Origin: Branchinecta lynchi
Lineage: Eukaryota; Arthropoda; Branchiopoda; Anostraca; Branchinectidae
Length of the DNA: 64,000 nt
Direction: 5' to 3'
Assembly: GCA_023053575.1 (NCBI GenBank)
Contig: JAKZAP010000013.1
Location: forward strand, 20,059,689 to 20,123,688
Shown piece by piece: positions 33,801 through 45,387 of this stretch. The first letter of the stretch is position 1; every line of letters begins with the position of its first letter. The notes beneath the pieces were generated by a model, which was given only the letters and a program-made list of their open reading frames with translations, did not search any database and was not told the DNA's origin. The position numbers and the translations under genes were made by a program.

Positions 33801-33970
33801 GCGAAGTGTTTCCGAAATCAGCATTGGTAGATGAGACTACAGTATCATCACCCTCGACTAGTATCGAAGTTTTTTCAACATACGTTCGACTCTCAAATGT
33901 CTCGCGCTCAGATTCCTCCGAGTACGCCTGCAGCGTGGCGTCAAGAGATGGCGTTGTCTCCCTTGGAAAG
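33801..33970 (+). CDS. Exon 4: second half of Ig domain B
   Basis: Acceptor TTTTCAAG, donor GTAATT. It starts by completing a Gly codon (phase 1) and ends on a codon border (phase 0). It encodes EVFPKSALVDETTV, then YVRLSNVSRSDSSEYACSVA, which is the E-F strand signature with the second cysteine of Ig B, and ends DGVVSLGK. NVS is a glycosylation sequon. The stop-free frame continues past the donor to 34021, but the GT and the phase match with exon 5 define the end. Confidence 0.87.
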
Positions 33971-34039
33971 GTAATTAATAACGTACATAAGTCCCGACTA
34001 TTTGGCTCCATTTGGCCTTAAGGTGTCAACATAGGTGAT

Positions 34040-34222
34040 CTTGGGTTTACACCTTGTGCAAAATCCTAGCGTATTTTATGTACGTATTTGAGCTAGAAAA
34101 AATTTCTAGCAATACGAATGTACTTCCCTATTGCTAGAGGTCTTTTCAAGCCCAAATACGTGCGTAAAATACGCTCAGATTTCAAAATACGGTCGGATTT
34201 TCGCAGTTTGTAAACGCAGCAT
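34040..34222. mobile_element. Foldback MITE-like element after exon 4
   Basis: GCGTATTTTATGTACGTATTTG-type left arm (34068-34090) and its inverse CAAATACGTGCGTAAAATACGC-type right arm (34154-34176) differ at only two positions. Outer blocks GGGTTTACA and TTTGTAAACGC are also inverted. It lies about 70 bases past the exon 4 donor. Target duplication not resolved. Confidence 0.6.
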
Positions 34223-35024
34223 GAGTTCATTATCGAGCGTTTTTGCAAATCAGTGGTTTTTGACTTGGAAAGTTGCCGTTCGCCCGGACGAATAATGGAG
34301 GTGGTGCCACTTACACCAGCATGAAAACGGCAAAACCCCAGGGGATGGACGTCAATAACAAGAAAAAGACAAACGAAGTCGAAAAGCGAACGTCAGCAAA
34401 GACGTGGCTTTTGATTATTCTAGGCGGTCTCATTGGCCGACATTAGTTGTGTTTTTGTTCGACTTTTCTCTCGCCTTTTCGATGGCTTTTTGCTTTTTTT
34501 GCACTATTCGGAAAATGGTCCTAAGCACTGTTTGACAATTTCCCGTTTTTGTCAAAAAGGCAAACGCCGACTTTCGCCTTTTCCCTCGGCTTTTTGAAAA
34601 GGCAAACTTGGTAGGTGACCAAGTTACGCTCTCCTTTTGGCTTTTGCTTCGCGACTTTTATCAGTTTACCCCAAAATCCAAGAAAAGATGGATTTTCAAA
34701 ATCATTAGCAGTATTTGACGACTATTCCTGATATTTAAGATGGACAATTTGTAGTACAAATAAAATACAACTAAAATAGCATTTGTCAAAATTGTGTTTT
34801 CGTCCACGAAAAGAGAGAAGTCCTTAGTAGAAACGGCGACTTGTAAAAACGCGAAAATGTTCAAAAAGGACTGAAAAATGCTAAAAGCCAAAGTCGAAAA
34901 GGGAAAGGCTAAAGTCGATCAAAAACGCAACTATTAACTAGGATATTAGACGTCGACATGATTTTAAATTTACTAAGCCGATATGTGCACTCGGACTTAT
35001 GTTCCTGCTCCATAAGAGACGAGA
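34223..35024. other. Unassigned intron sequence
   Basis: Contains repeated short words such as GGCTTTT and AAAAGGCAAAC (34480-34620) and GAAAAGG/CCTTTTC inversions, but no element ends or exon. Confidence 0.35.
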
Positions 35025-37262
35025 CGATAAACATTGGTCGATTAGAGCGTCGGTCTAGATGTAAGAATACACCCTGAATCCGTATTTGAACTTTTATATT
35101 CATTCATTTATTTGTGACACGCTTTTTGTATAACAGCGGAATATGAGAAAAATACACAAAATAAAATACACAAATTGAAAACACTAAACAAAACAATGTA
35201 CATAAACGTGACTACATCTTTTTCAGAATTGACAAATCTTAAACAGTGACAAGCATATCAAACGGGTTCAGGACTTAAAAACTGGCTAATAATTTCGTGG
35301 GCTGACAGGGTAGGATGTTTTTGAACGGTACATACATTTGAATGCGAACGAAGGAGTGTATTGATACTATATTGAACATTAAAATTCGTAACTAATTTAC
35401 GATTACGGAAAGATTTAGGAAGATACAACAGAAATTTACAGCAATTAAAGAAACTGAATTTTTTTCTTTAAGTTCCCGCCGGACAAGTAGACTGACCGGA
35501 ATCTGGCGAAAACCTGAAATTTGGAAGGAGTAAAGTTTATTCCGAAGTCGATCGGAGCATCTTTATAGGAGCAAGAATACAAGCTGAATCCATGTGTGGA
35601 TCTGAATTTTCTCGCGGAATAAATAGTTCATCCGGAATTCCGCAGAAACCGGAAATTTGATATAAGTAACACATTATTTAAGTCGATCGGAGAATCGATA
35701 AAGAGCTAACGGTATATATTATTCAAATTTGGTGTGAGGATCCACTGGGTTGAAGTACAGGTCAAGCTCGTAGATGGGCTCTGTAGCCCTATATTTAGGC
35801 ATGGGGGAGGTGGTTTTAAATTAACAGATGAAGAAAATGTTTGGTTCAAGCTGATGTAATAGTCGATTGAGGGGTAAGGAAATATGATGAATCCAGAACT
35901 GAACTCCATTTTCTCACCGGAGAAATGGTTCGCCCAGGTTCCGGAAAAACCGGATATTTCGTAAAAGTAAAAGTTCTATGTGAAGTTGAATAAAAGTTCG
36001 ATGCAGTTGCAGAGACAGGCTGAATCTCTTTTTGAATCTCTTTTTTCGTCGGACAAGTAGTTTGCCCGGAATCTGTGGAAAACCGGAAAATTGGTAAGAG
36101 TAAAAATCTTATCTGAAGTTGATTAGAAGCTGAATGCTGGTCGATTAAAGCGTCGATTTAGAGGTAAGAATACATCTTGAATCTATATTTGAACTCTTTA
36201 TGTTCCCGCCGGACAAGTAGTTTGCCCGGAATCTGGCGGAAACCTGAAAAATTTTAAGAGCGAAAATCTTATCTGAAGTTGATTAGAGGCTGAATGTTGG
36301 TCATTAAAGCGCCGATTAGAGTCTGTATTTGAACTCTTTATGTTCCCGCCGGACAAGTAGACTGACCGGAATCTGGCGAAAGCAGGAAATTTGGTAGGAG
36401 TAAAGTTTATTCTGAAGTGGAGCAAGAATATAAGCTGAATCCATGTATGAACCTGAATTTTCTCGCTGGATAATTAATTCATCCGGAACCCAGCAGAAAC
36501 CGGAAATTTGATAGAAGTCGATCGGAGAATCGGTAGGATAAAAGTACAATATGTTGAATCCAAAGCTTCATTTTCTCGTTGGACAAGTAGTTTGACCAGA
36601 GTCCGGCGAAAACCGGAAATTTCGAAGAACTAGAACACAATTCTGATGTCGATAAAGTTCGGCTGGAGGAGGCAGGTGAGCCCGAAAAAGACACGGCGAA
36701 TCCGGATACTGTTTGTTTTCACCTTGGATGGATAGTCCTGTCGGAATCTACTCAAAACACATGTTTTTCGACTAAGCCTGATTGTTTGATATATGACAAA
36801 ACTGACACACACTCGAATAGCATGGACTAGCACCACTAGCGATATAGAACGTCCCTACTGAAACTCAATCAGTCTTTTACCAGCGCTGGCTCAGATACCT
36901 TCATATCCTGCACATAGCGAAAAATGACACATCCTCGATTGGTTCCTTGGTGTGTGCAAACCGCACCTATGCTTTACTAGAAATTTATGAACCCGAAAGT
37001 TTGTCTCGCTTTAAATGCCGCAAGCTTACTAGGCGGCTTTATGAGTATGGCCCGTTTGCAAAGTATGGAAAGCATAGGTATTGGCGATACTTCCTAGTGT
37101 TATTTTGCTCTGGCTGGAAAGTATGACTTAGCAGCTGTTGTTCAGTGGTCTATTACAATGATATAAAATGTATACGGACTGTACGTCTGCAAGACTTGAT
37201 TATTTGTATAAAAAAGATCGACAAATATTCTCCTTTGGGATCCCATCGAAACCTTTCATCTT
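35025..37262 (+). mobile_element. Family B element, copy B3, array interrupted
   Basis: Array units with CCGGAATCTGGCGGAAACC, GACAAGTAGTTTGCC and GAAGTTGATTAG-like phrases run from about 35025 to 36680. They are interrupted at about 35099-35467 by AT-rich DNA of another origin. A stray B lead-in (AATTTGGTGTGAGGATCC then GGCATGGGGGAGGTGG, 35725-35815) sits inside the array. The B 3' terminus TTGGGATCCCATCGAAACC is at 37238-37256. Order is scrambled relative to B1. No coding frame is conserved. Confidence 0.65.
36780..37130. repeat. Small repeated segment, also near 58.3 and 54.2 kb
   Basis: ACACACTCGAATAGCA and GGACTAGCACCACTAGCGAT recur in inverse at 58295-58355. CTAGTGTTATTTTGCTCTG recurs at 58377-58396. 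TCTCGCTTTAAATGCCGC is matched in inverse at about 54232-54252. Class unknown. Confidence 0.45.
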
Positions 37263-37630
37263 GTTGCCTCAGGGGTTTTAGTTGATGAATTTCTAGCGCC
37301 AAAAATACTTTTTACAAAACGATGGGAAATTACCCCAGAGAACTTGTAAGAATTTGCCCGCCCAAAGTGGCCTGTCTCGTTTGCTCTAGTTTCTAGTGCT
37401 TGTTTTGTTTCTTTTATTGATACTCCGCTTTGATCTTTTTGTAGCGGGTCAAAAATAAATTATTATTATTATTATTATTACACATCTCGTGATTTCCAAG
37501 GGCTCATAATCATTTTTATCTCAAGGGTTTTGCTTACCAGTGATCAGGACAAACCCACGAATTGGCAAATTCCTACTTTCATCCTCTGATCCAGCCTTGC
37601 AAGTGCCGTATGAGCTTCTAGCTCTTATTT
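37263..37630 (+). mobile_element. Family A 3' domain, copy A10, split by a LINE tail
   Basis: CTCAGGGGTTTTAGTTGATG and TTTCTAGCGCC begin the family A 3' domain, fused directly to the B3 terminus. The domain resumes after the insertion with CTCAAGGGTTTTGCTTACC and closes at CAAGTGCCGTATGAGCTTCT. Between (about 37330-37482) is a retroposon tail ending AGCGGGTCAAAAATAAATTA and ATT units, the same tail as the LINE at 19.0 kb. Confidence 0.65.
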
Positions 37631-38454
37631 ACCATGGCATTATCTACCATTAGTACAGTGAAATGGATGTTTGACCCGAAATAAATTGCAACAGAAATGA
37701 TTTTTACACCATCTTGTAGAGAAAAAAAAAGCTGAACGAAATATCCAATGTTGCGTATCCTGGCTCGACGCAAAATAAGCGTTTTTTGGCTTTTAATGCC
37801 TTTTTTTTTCGTGGTTCTTCGTTATTCTTGAACTGAAGTACGATTCTAATGCAAAATGACAAGCTGAAACTGAAAATTAAGTCAGATTTGGCTTATAAAC
37901 AACCAGAAAAAAGTTAATGCCATTTTGTCAACCAATTTTGCCAAAAAATTACAAATTTTCGTACTGGTCCGATTTTCCTGAACTAAAGTGCGATCTTGAC
38001 ATAGAATCCCGAGCAGAATCCGAAAATGGGATCAACCTGGGTCTCTAGTGTACCAGAAAGAAGTTCCATAATCATCAGCATATGATCTCTACGAATTTGT
38101 AAAACAAGAAAATTAAGTATTGGGTTTGCTGCATCATAGTAGTTGTTAATTTTGTAGTTTGTATTTTGTATTTTGAGTTGAAACACATGAACCCTTCCAG
38201 GTTCTGCACGCTGGAGTAAAAAAAAACGTTAAAACATTTGAAACGTTTTTAAGGCGGCTACTTCTCTCAGAATTACACTACTGCAGTCGAGACAAGCACT
38301 TAACGATTTTAAAGGCATTCGCGGAGCTAGTGGAAGGTCATTTGCGAATGGGTTCAAGAAGTCACCTTGATTTTTCCATCCCCATTTCCTCGATTTTCAC
38401 CACACTTTATACCTAAACTTAAAAAACATAAAAAAAATCGGTAGCTATGCTATT

Positions 38455-39478
38455 TGCGACATCAACCGTTGGTGGTGACTGTTCTGGATGAACAAACGAC
38501 CTTGTCTCTGTCACTTTTTTCGAAATCTTGTCTTTGGAGCTTATTCGGGTCTCCTCCTTTCGACGCACCACAGATCATGAGCACGGCGTCTTTACCAGAA
38601 GTCTGGACTTCCCATGATCCAGATCGTTCACTTTTTATGAAGTTTCGCAGTATGGAAGCATTTCAAACACTGGAACCACAGCATTGACGTCCGATACTGG
38701 AGCAGTCCCGATCAGTTCCTGTATTTTTTCTAAGGAGTGGGCCAACTGACGGATTTCAAGAGTGGGTCGACTGACATATTTCAGGAGTGGGCCAACTGAC
38801 GGATCTCTAGGGTGGGTCAACTGATGGATTCTAAGGGTGGGTCAACTGACGGATTTCAATAGTGGGCGAATTGACTGATTTCAGGAGTGGGCCAACTGAC
38901 GGATTTCACGAGTGGGCGAACTGGCGGTCGATCAACTGACAGGTGATTCGGGCTTTTTTCTAAATTTACTCCCTTGTTCATCAGCTTCGTGTACAAGCTT
39001 TTAAATTCAAGGGTTCCTCTTGTAGTCTTGGAAAGCAGAATAGCGTGTAGCGCAGCGTCAATCAGTACTTGGCCACGTAGGCTATGGTTCTGGCGATCGT
39101 TTTTCCGCTGTTAGGTGAAGGACATCTCCGAACCCTGACTCCATCTCCGAGCCCAGACTCCTCCAGGATGTAGCCCAATGCTCCGAATAAGTTCGTCGGG
39201 GTATGGAGTCGTCCAAGTTTCAGGACGCAGCCTTCCTGGCGAAGCTGCTTCGACCATACTGATGACTTTCTACCACAGGTGCTGGTCAAAGGTTACATCG
39301 AGAGTAAATACATGTCAGCCTGCCTGGTCTGGGATAGGAAGCATAACATGGTAAATAGATGTGTCGTCAATAGCTGGAAGACAAATCATTGAGAGGAAAA
39401 GAGTAAACCATTTCCTGGGTGATTCCCGACCATAAGTGATTGTTGTGTTCCATTCCAGTTCGGGCTTGGGTATCAGAA
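38455..39478 (-). pseudogene. Decayed coding remnant of an uncharacterised element-borne protein
   Basis: Read on the minus strand from right to left, broken frames give PRKWFTLFLSMICLPAIDD, then TSIYHVMLPIPDQ, then FTLDVTFDQHLW, then LGRLHTPTNLFGALGYILEE with SGLGDG, then IDAALHAILLSKTTRGTLEF and KSLYTKLMNKGV. After a minisatellite come IQELIGTAPVSD, FEMLPY and FIKSERSGSWEV. At least two stops and several frameshifts separate them. I associate the pattern (VTFDQxLW, LGxxHT...LGYI, DAALxAIL, FIxSERSGSW) with uncharacterised proteins spread in cnidarian and mollusc genomes; this is from memory and needs a search. Function unknown. Confidence 0.5.
38735..38940. repeat. Minisatellite of about 30-bp units
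   Basis: Seven or more units of the form GAGTGGGCCAACTGACGGAT followed by TTCA or TCTA variants. They lie inside the coding remnant on its opposite strand, so they probably expanded from its sequence or disrupted it. Confidence 0.85.
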
Positions 39479-39510
39479 GGAAAGCCAGAGGATGTCAACA
39501 GTACAGTAAA

Positions 39511-39736
39511 GAGCGTGTTCCACCCTTGTAACAATAGTTACTATTAGTTACTATTTCCGTTCCATCCTCACGAAAAGTTACTACGCTGACCGTTCCAACC
39601 TTGTCGTAATAGTAACTAATAGTTACTATTTGCTTACCATGCTCGGGAGCGTAGGGATCGTTCCAGCCTTGATGGCAAAAGCCAGAATTCGTGACGTCTT
39701 GCGTAGTAACTACGGTAAGTAGGATGGAACACGCTC
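39511..39736. mobile_element. Harbinger-like MITE D3 (3-bp TSD AAA)
   Basis: Ends GAGCGTGTTCCACCCT and AGGATGGAACACGCTC, 15 of 16 inverted matches, flanked by AAA on both sides. It is 226 bases, the shortest and cleanest of the three D copies. The interior contains TAGTTACTATTAGTTACTAT twice in inverted forms. Non-coding. Confidence 0.78.
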
Positions 39737-39949
39737 AAAGAGTCGGCGACTTGTTGAAATTCTCCGAGACTTTCGGATCGAAGGATTTCCGATTTCGGAT
39801 CGGGGGATATCGAATCATCTGATTTGTGGTGCACAATGCGAAAACCTGTTTGTAAAAGTTATGTCATAAACAGTGGAATAATCATGGGGATACGTTTGCT
39901 CGCATAAGTTAGCAGATTCCGATATTGCAGAAATATCGAATAAGGTCAA

Positions 39950-40440
39950 AGGTTCAAGGTTATCTTTATTTGCAAAAAAAGTCTATCATTATCACTTTCC
40001 GCTGCTGAGAGCAGAGCTCGAGCGCACACAGAAAAAATAAATAAAACCAAATTAACTTAAACATGAAGAATCATACCCAATAACGTCCATCCGCTATATA
40101 ATCATACAGCTAACCGAGAGCAAGGCCAAGGCACATTCACAATTAATAAAAATAAATATATAAATAATAATTAAAATTAAACATGGATGGGAACGTCGAT
40201 AGACTTTATATAAATAACAAAAGAAGAGACAACCGGAAAGTGAGAATCACTTACCTAACTTCTGAAATTCTCAATCAGCATTCTTCTAAGCCGTGATTTT
40301 ATAGCAGCTATTCCTCCGTTAAATCCATAATGAACTTCACATTCTCCCAGTGATGAGGAATGAGATACCGAAGACAGAACCTGGACCTTTCAGTAACAAC
40401 CCGAGGCATAAACTTTAGTGTAGGTGTAACTTTGAGGGTA
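39950..40440 (-). pseudogene. Possible LINE 3' fragment inside the foldback
   Basis: On the minus strand, weak C-terminal-like frames (RVVTERSRFCLRYLIPHHWE, then AIKSRLRRMLIENF) end in an AT-rich 3' region with a terminal AAATAAAGATAACC. The match to a reverse-transcriptase ORF end is only suggestive. Confidence 0.35.
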
Positions 40441-41863
40441 GATGGCGAAGAAAAAAAAATACTATTAATTTGATTGATCAGAACTAGTTTTCTATCCGAC
40501 TGTATTGTCTTACTTGGCGTCTTCTTCTATGGATACATTATTTGGTCTTCGAGAAGGTTCTGGTATTAATGACCAGCCCAGATAAAGATATTTTTTTTTC
40601 TAACAATCGATCATTTTGATGGTAAATAAATACTGACTAAATCTGAATATTTTTTCTGGTGCAAGAAACACCGAATCTGACCTCTTTTTAAGTCTCAGAT
40701 CGTACTTCAGTCCCAAAAAGAAAATGGACGACCAGGAAAATTGTAATTTTTGTTTTTAAAACGTAAAAAACGGTACTAAGAGCCCAAAAGGAGTTATTTT
40801 GCATCGACTCAGTATCTACAACTTTCGATGTGTTTTATTTTTTGTATATACTGAGCATTGGAAAGCAGTTTAATTCGTACTTTTCTTAATGATTTTCTTG
40901 TTTTGACTAAAAAATCACAAAGATCACGTATTTATGGCTACGAAACTTCTGTCAAGCACAGTAGTTTCCCATTTTGATTCTATTTTCGGTCTCAGCTCGT
41001 GATTCTATGTCAGGATCGTACTTCCATTCAAGAAAATCGGGCCTCATAGAAAATTGCACATTTTTGCGAAATAGGTTGAAAATGCGAAATAGGTTGAAAA
41101 AATGACGTTCACTTTATACTGCTGCTTGGTATGCCAAATCTGACCTCAATTTCGGTTTCATCTTGACATTTTGTATAAGAACCATACTTCAGTTCAAGAA
41201 TAACGGACGACCACGGAAGTTCTATTTTTTTTCTAAAAACGGAAAAAAGGCACTAAAAGCGAAAAAACGCTTATTTTGCGTCTAGCCAGGATGTGCAACT
41301 TTGGATGTTTTGTTCAGCTTTTTTTTTCTCTACAAGATGGTGTAAAAATCATTTCTGTTGCAATTTGTTTCGGGTCGACCCCTTTTTAGAGCTCGTTTTC
41401 CTGTACTACATGGTGCGTTCAGTTTTCAGATATTTTGCGTCTAGCCGCCGCGTCGGAGGGCGGAAAGGTTGGAAAGTGTTTACAAGTCCAACAAGAAAAT
41501 CGCTAATTTGAAATGGAAAGTAATGGTATTCTCGAAAAGGATATTTGTTAGCCATTTCATCATGAAAAGATCATTTTTGGTAAGAGCTGCGTTCTAGAGC
41601 CACAATTTGTCATTTCCCCAGTTTATCATGGGTCGTGCCAGTTTTATGCACCTCGGCAGTCTCTTTATTGGCCAGGAAGAATGGGGAGGGGTGCAGTGCA
41701 GAGCAGGAGTGCAGGTAGCTCGACCAGGGGATCAGTCGTACTTGAAAAGTCCAAGATGATCATAAACGCTTTATAATCAGAAACGGGCACATTACATAGC
41801 TCTACGTTAAAAGTTAAGAGACGCCGTCAGATACCGTTGGATGAAATCTCGGATTCCTTTCAG

Positions 41864-41998
41864 GTCTGGCAGGTTGTCACGATGGAACCGCCTCGAATTG
41901 TTCAGCTGCCGAAATCCGCGGTTTATCCCACGGCGAAAACTGCACGACTGGAATGTGAAGTCGCGGGAGTGCCGCAGCCGGACCTTCGATGGATAAAG
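41864..41998 (+). CDS. Exon 5: first half of Ig domain C
   Basis: Exactly 45 codons, phase 0 at both ends; acceptor CCTTTCAG, donor GTAACA. It encodes VWQVVTMEPPRIVQLPKS, then KTARLECEVAGVPQPDLRWI with the first cysteine, the V-P-x-P turn and the core tryptophan of an I-set domain. This segment is the best conserved Ig sequence in the window. The next exon opens with DGKPV, which continues strand C-C'. Confidence 0.9.
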
Positions 41999-42036
41999 GT
42001 AACAGCAAGAGTGCATAATACATTTTTTCCAAGTTA

Positions 42037-42285
42037 GGTATTGAATGAATGAAATTTATTACCGATTTGTAAGACAGAAGTCACAAATGGAGTATGAAAA
42101 AAGAAAGGCAAAAAGACAAGAACACACAACATGTAACACATAGGTTTTGATACTCTTGCTTACACATGGGGCAACATAGCCCTATACAAAGTGTGACTAG
42201 CATCAAGCGAACGAATAAAACCTGCAATTTGCTCAGATAATGCAGTAAATGGATCGGTGACATTATACTTTGCCGACAATCTGAA
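42037..42285 (-). mobile_element. Retroposon 3' end, minus strand, ATTC tail
   Basis: Reads on the minus strand as a 5'-truncated body ending in GGTAATAAATTTCATTCATT. ATTGAATGAA flanks it at the left and again at about 42289 on the right, just before the A11 module. The flank may be a target duplication, but it overlaps the tail repeat. Confidence 0.5.
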
Positions 42286-43585
42286 TTGAATTGAATGAAA
42301 CTTGGCAAGTTGAAAGAGCTATCGTCTCAGATGTCCCATGTCAAGTCCTGGTCGAATCAGATACTTATGGGGGGGGGGGGGGATTGAAGGGGGGGGACCG
42401 GAAATCTCGTGAAACACTTAGAGTTGAGGGATTGGGATCGAACTTGGTGAGAAGAACAAGGATTAGCCTTAGATACGTAATTGACATAACCAGATCGTAT
42501 CGGGGCTCTGTGGGGGGAGTTGGAGAGTGTTTACCGGAATTCCGGTGATCGCCAGTTAGGATAGTTCCAGCTATTCTAAGAACGCAGGCCTATTAATGAC
42601 TTAAGGACACCACATAATGCCCTAGGAAAACTTGTGTTCCTGGATCCGACCTTCTTTGAGGAGTCGAGGGAAGGGTAGTCCGGAAATCACTGGCTTCCGT
42701 AAGCTGCGAACGGATGGTCCGATTCGAGTGAAACTTTATGGGTGATAATAACTGATGACCTAGACAAGCAAAACATGAGTCCGAACCACATGCGGGCACG
42801 TTTAGGAGAGTTGGACGAGGGGGGGGGGGGGGGGGGTACAGAATGGGATGCAAGTTGGACAGTTCCGAGTTAATGCGGCCTTGATTTGTTATTTGGTTTC
42901 TGGATTGGATCTGGTCACGGTAGGGGAGGGGGGTGAAGTGGGAACTGAAAATTTGCGGATAGGCTATGCTCTGATTCCAATCTAACTTGATTAGGACATG
43001 TCAGAGATGCGACGTTTATGTTTCCGATTCGTATTCAGCCACAGTGGGAGAACTTGGAAGGGGATTCCTGGAAACGTTTTGGCTCGAATAGGTGTCAAAC
43101 AAGTGGAGCGATTTGAGTGAAACTTGGAATGTAGAGAGCTCACATGCCCTAGATGACATATTTTAGGTCCGAACTGGATCCGACCACGCTGGGGGGGGGG
43201 GGGGAGAATTAAGGAAAGTAAAAAAAAACGCTCAGATTTGAGTGAAACTTGATAGGTCGTAAGAGAAAATGCTTCAGATGATACATTTAGAAGTCCGAAC
43301 CAGATTCGGACGTTGGAGGGGGGGGGGGGGTACCGGAAACCGTGTGGCATGTGAACGATCCAAAGATCCAAACGAGTGGATCTTTAGAGTTGAAACTTGG
43401 AAGGTAGGAAAGTCATTTGCCCTAGGTGGTCCGAGGCGACGGAAACGCTCAGACTTGAGTGAAACTAGATATCGTATTTTTAGGTCCGAACCGTATTTTT
43501 AGATGGAGGCGAATTTGGATTTCTCGTCTACTTTATAGGTACCACCTACTCGGATCAAGTGCCATATGAGCTCGTAACTCTTTTT
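42286..43585 (+). mobile_element. Family A element, copy A11, 5'-truncated
   Basis: Starts inside a module (GAATGAAACTTGGCAAGTTG), with no hairpin or GTCY tract, and continues through about seven ATGAAACTTG-like modules with G runs (42370, 42821, 43190, 43318). It closes at CAAGTGCCAT (43556-43565) and GAGCTCGTAACTCTTTTT. The modules resemble A2 (CCGAACC, GAGATGCGAC) more than A4. Confidence 0.72.
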
Positions 43586-44028
43586 AATCTTCAGAGTCAT
43601 AGTATCCAGTACTTCGCATAGTGTAAAGCAGCGTATTGACGTAGGGTATCCAAAAATCAGGGGTCTGTGGTAGATTGGATAGGACAAAGTAGAGGACAAA
43701 GTATTCCACTTTTAAAAGTCCACCATTTTGTTTTCTTTTCTGGTTTAACAAGGTCTCGCCGGGAGTGCGCCATCTCCTTTTGTTGAGTTGCGCGTTACCT
43801 GGTGTAAACCAAATATATAAAAATGGGGGTGAGGGAGAAAATTGATTGAATGTTTTACTTAAAAGGCAGCTTATTCTGACTCATCTTAGCGATATTGTAT
43901 TTTTTCACCCGGGGTCTAGTAATAACGTCCAGAGTGTGCGCCGCTTGTACAACAACCCCAAATTCACCCAGACGCGGAAAATTTGAATATCAACAAAGGC
44001 CTGCATTTCCAGGGTTAAAGATACTTAA

Positions 44029-44398
44029 AGGACATGTCTCACCTATAATACTAATGCAACCTACATCTATAATTACTCCATGTATTTCTAAACCCGGAGA
44101 CGCCAGTTTCGTACGGTACATTCTAACCCCTCTAACAAAATCACGCTGATTTTCTCACTTGCCGTGTTTTGCTACCTTCGATGTGTATCACGCTGTCGAC
44201 GGTTGTCTGCGAGATGTTTTTCCATCAGAAAACCGGTTATGTAGATTGTTTCCCTGTTTTCGCTACAAGTCAACGGGTCAGGGAAAAGGTTAAAACAGGC
44301 AAAACCGTGGGTTATTTGTTGAAGGCACAGCACGGTTTTAAAGTATTCAAATATTTTAAAATACTGCAAGTTGAAGAGTAAATTGTTCGAGGGGTCCT
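44029..44398 (+). mobile_element. TTAA-site element E, copy 1
   Basis: Left flank TTAA (44025-44028), right flank TTAG (one base off). Ends AGGACATGTCTCACC and GAGGGGTCCT are inverted in their outer bases. About 370 bases long; interior AAATCACGCTGATTTTCTCA and CGTGGGTTATTTGTTGAA match copy 2 at 62643-63015 closely. Two small frames across it are not conserved in copy 3. Confidence 0.72.
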
Positions 44399-45074
44399 TT
44401 AGTTCAGAAAAGTTACGCCTGTAGGAGGTAGGAAAATGATGTCAAAATACGTCTTGCAAGGAATCTTATATACTTATTTTATTTTTTTATTTTATTATAT
44501 ATAGAAAGCGGACAAACGAAGTAACGCATTATCAGGTTTTCAATTAAATACGTGAAGTGTAATTAGACTGTCTGAACTCGGCCGTATTCGGTTAATCGTC
44601 AAAGAAAATAAAGCAAGAACGGCGCAATCCCATCTTGAGGGCTTATCAAGCCGTTTCCGGTATCCAGCTTATATCATTGTCTCAACCATAATATTCCTGA
44701 GATACCAGAAAACAACTCATTACCGTTTCCTGTCTTATCTATTAAGAATTACACCTCAGCGGGCTTTTGTCTGTCTATCAGGGACATCTCCCAGACGTAA
44801 GGGGGAAGTGGGCGGCAGGATATCTTACTTTATGGGTCGTGCCTTAATATGTTTCCTGGTCCATGTATATACCTTAAATACTAGCCTACACACCTTAAAT
44901 ACTTTACCCATCCATAATAAGCTATGTAAAAATCATTAATCTCAAGAAAACAAAAAATTAACTGGACTACGTTTTGAGCTGTAGGGGCGAACACCTTTTT
45001 ATGATGCAGTATATTGATGTTATAACGATGATTGTTAACAACCCACTAATTTTCTTTATTTTATTTTTTACTAG

Positions 45075-45387
45075 GATGGCAAGCCGGTCTCAATCGGGGG
45101 TCGCATCAAACAGCGAACGAAGAACGGCGGCTCCACTTCCGAACTCGTCCTGTCCAACAGCATTACCACTGACACAGGGTTGTACCAGTGCGTTGCTGAA
45201 AGCCGGGCTGGGTATTCGAGCGTTACTGCCCGTTTACTCGTGAATGCCTCTCAGGGTAGACCCGACCCCCCATCAGGGTTGACGGCTGCTACTGTTTCTC
45301 CTACTGAAGTACTGTTGGCTTGGGACCTACCGAAGAATGTACCCGCGGAGGAGATAAAGGCCTTCACGGTCCACTATATGCCAACAG
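45075..45387 (+). CDS. Exon 6: end of Ig domain C and start of FN3-1
   Basis: The longest complete exon here (313 bases); acceptor TTACTAG, donor GTAATT, phase 0 in and phase 1 out. The Ig C domain ends with LVLSNSITTDTGLYQCVAES and AGYSSVTARLLV, the usual tail of an I-set domain. A short linker leads into FN3-1: RPDPPSGLTAATVSPTEVLL with the core tryptophan in AWDLP, then IKAFTVHYMPTG. Having Ig end and FN3 start in one exon fixes the domain order of the protein. Confidence 0.92.

Larger units (their letters stand above)
37669..41381. mobile_element. Large foldback element with long complex inverted ends
   Basis: The left end (37669-37790) and right end (41265-41381) are inverted copies: TTTGACCCGAAATAAATTGC against its inverse, then GAAATGATTTTTACACCATC and GACGCAAAATAAGCG. 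Both arms extend inward as repeated subunits around CTTGAACTGAAGTACGAT (two in the left arm, three in the right: near 40690, 41020 and 41190). The core holds a minus-strand coding remnant (38455-39478), a 30-base minisatellite and a Harbinger-like MITE (39511-39736). The whole element sits in one intron between exons 4 and 5. Confidence 0.65.
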
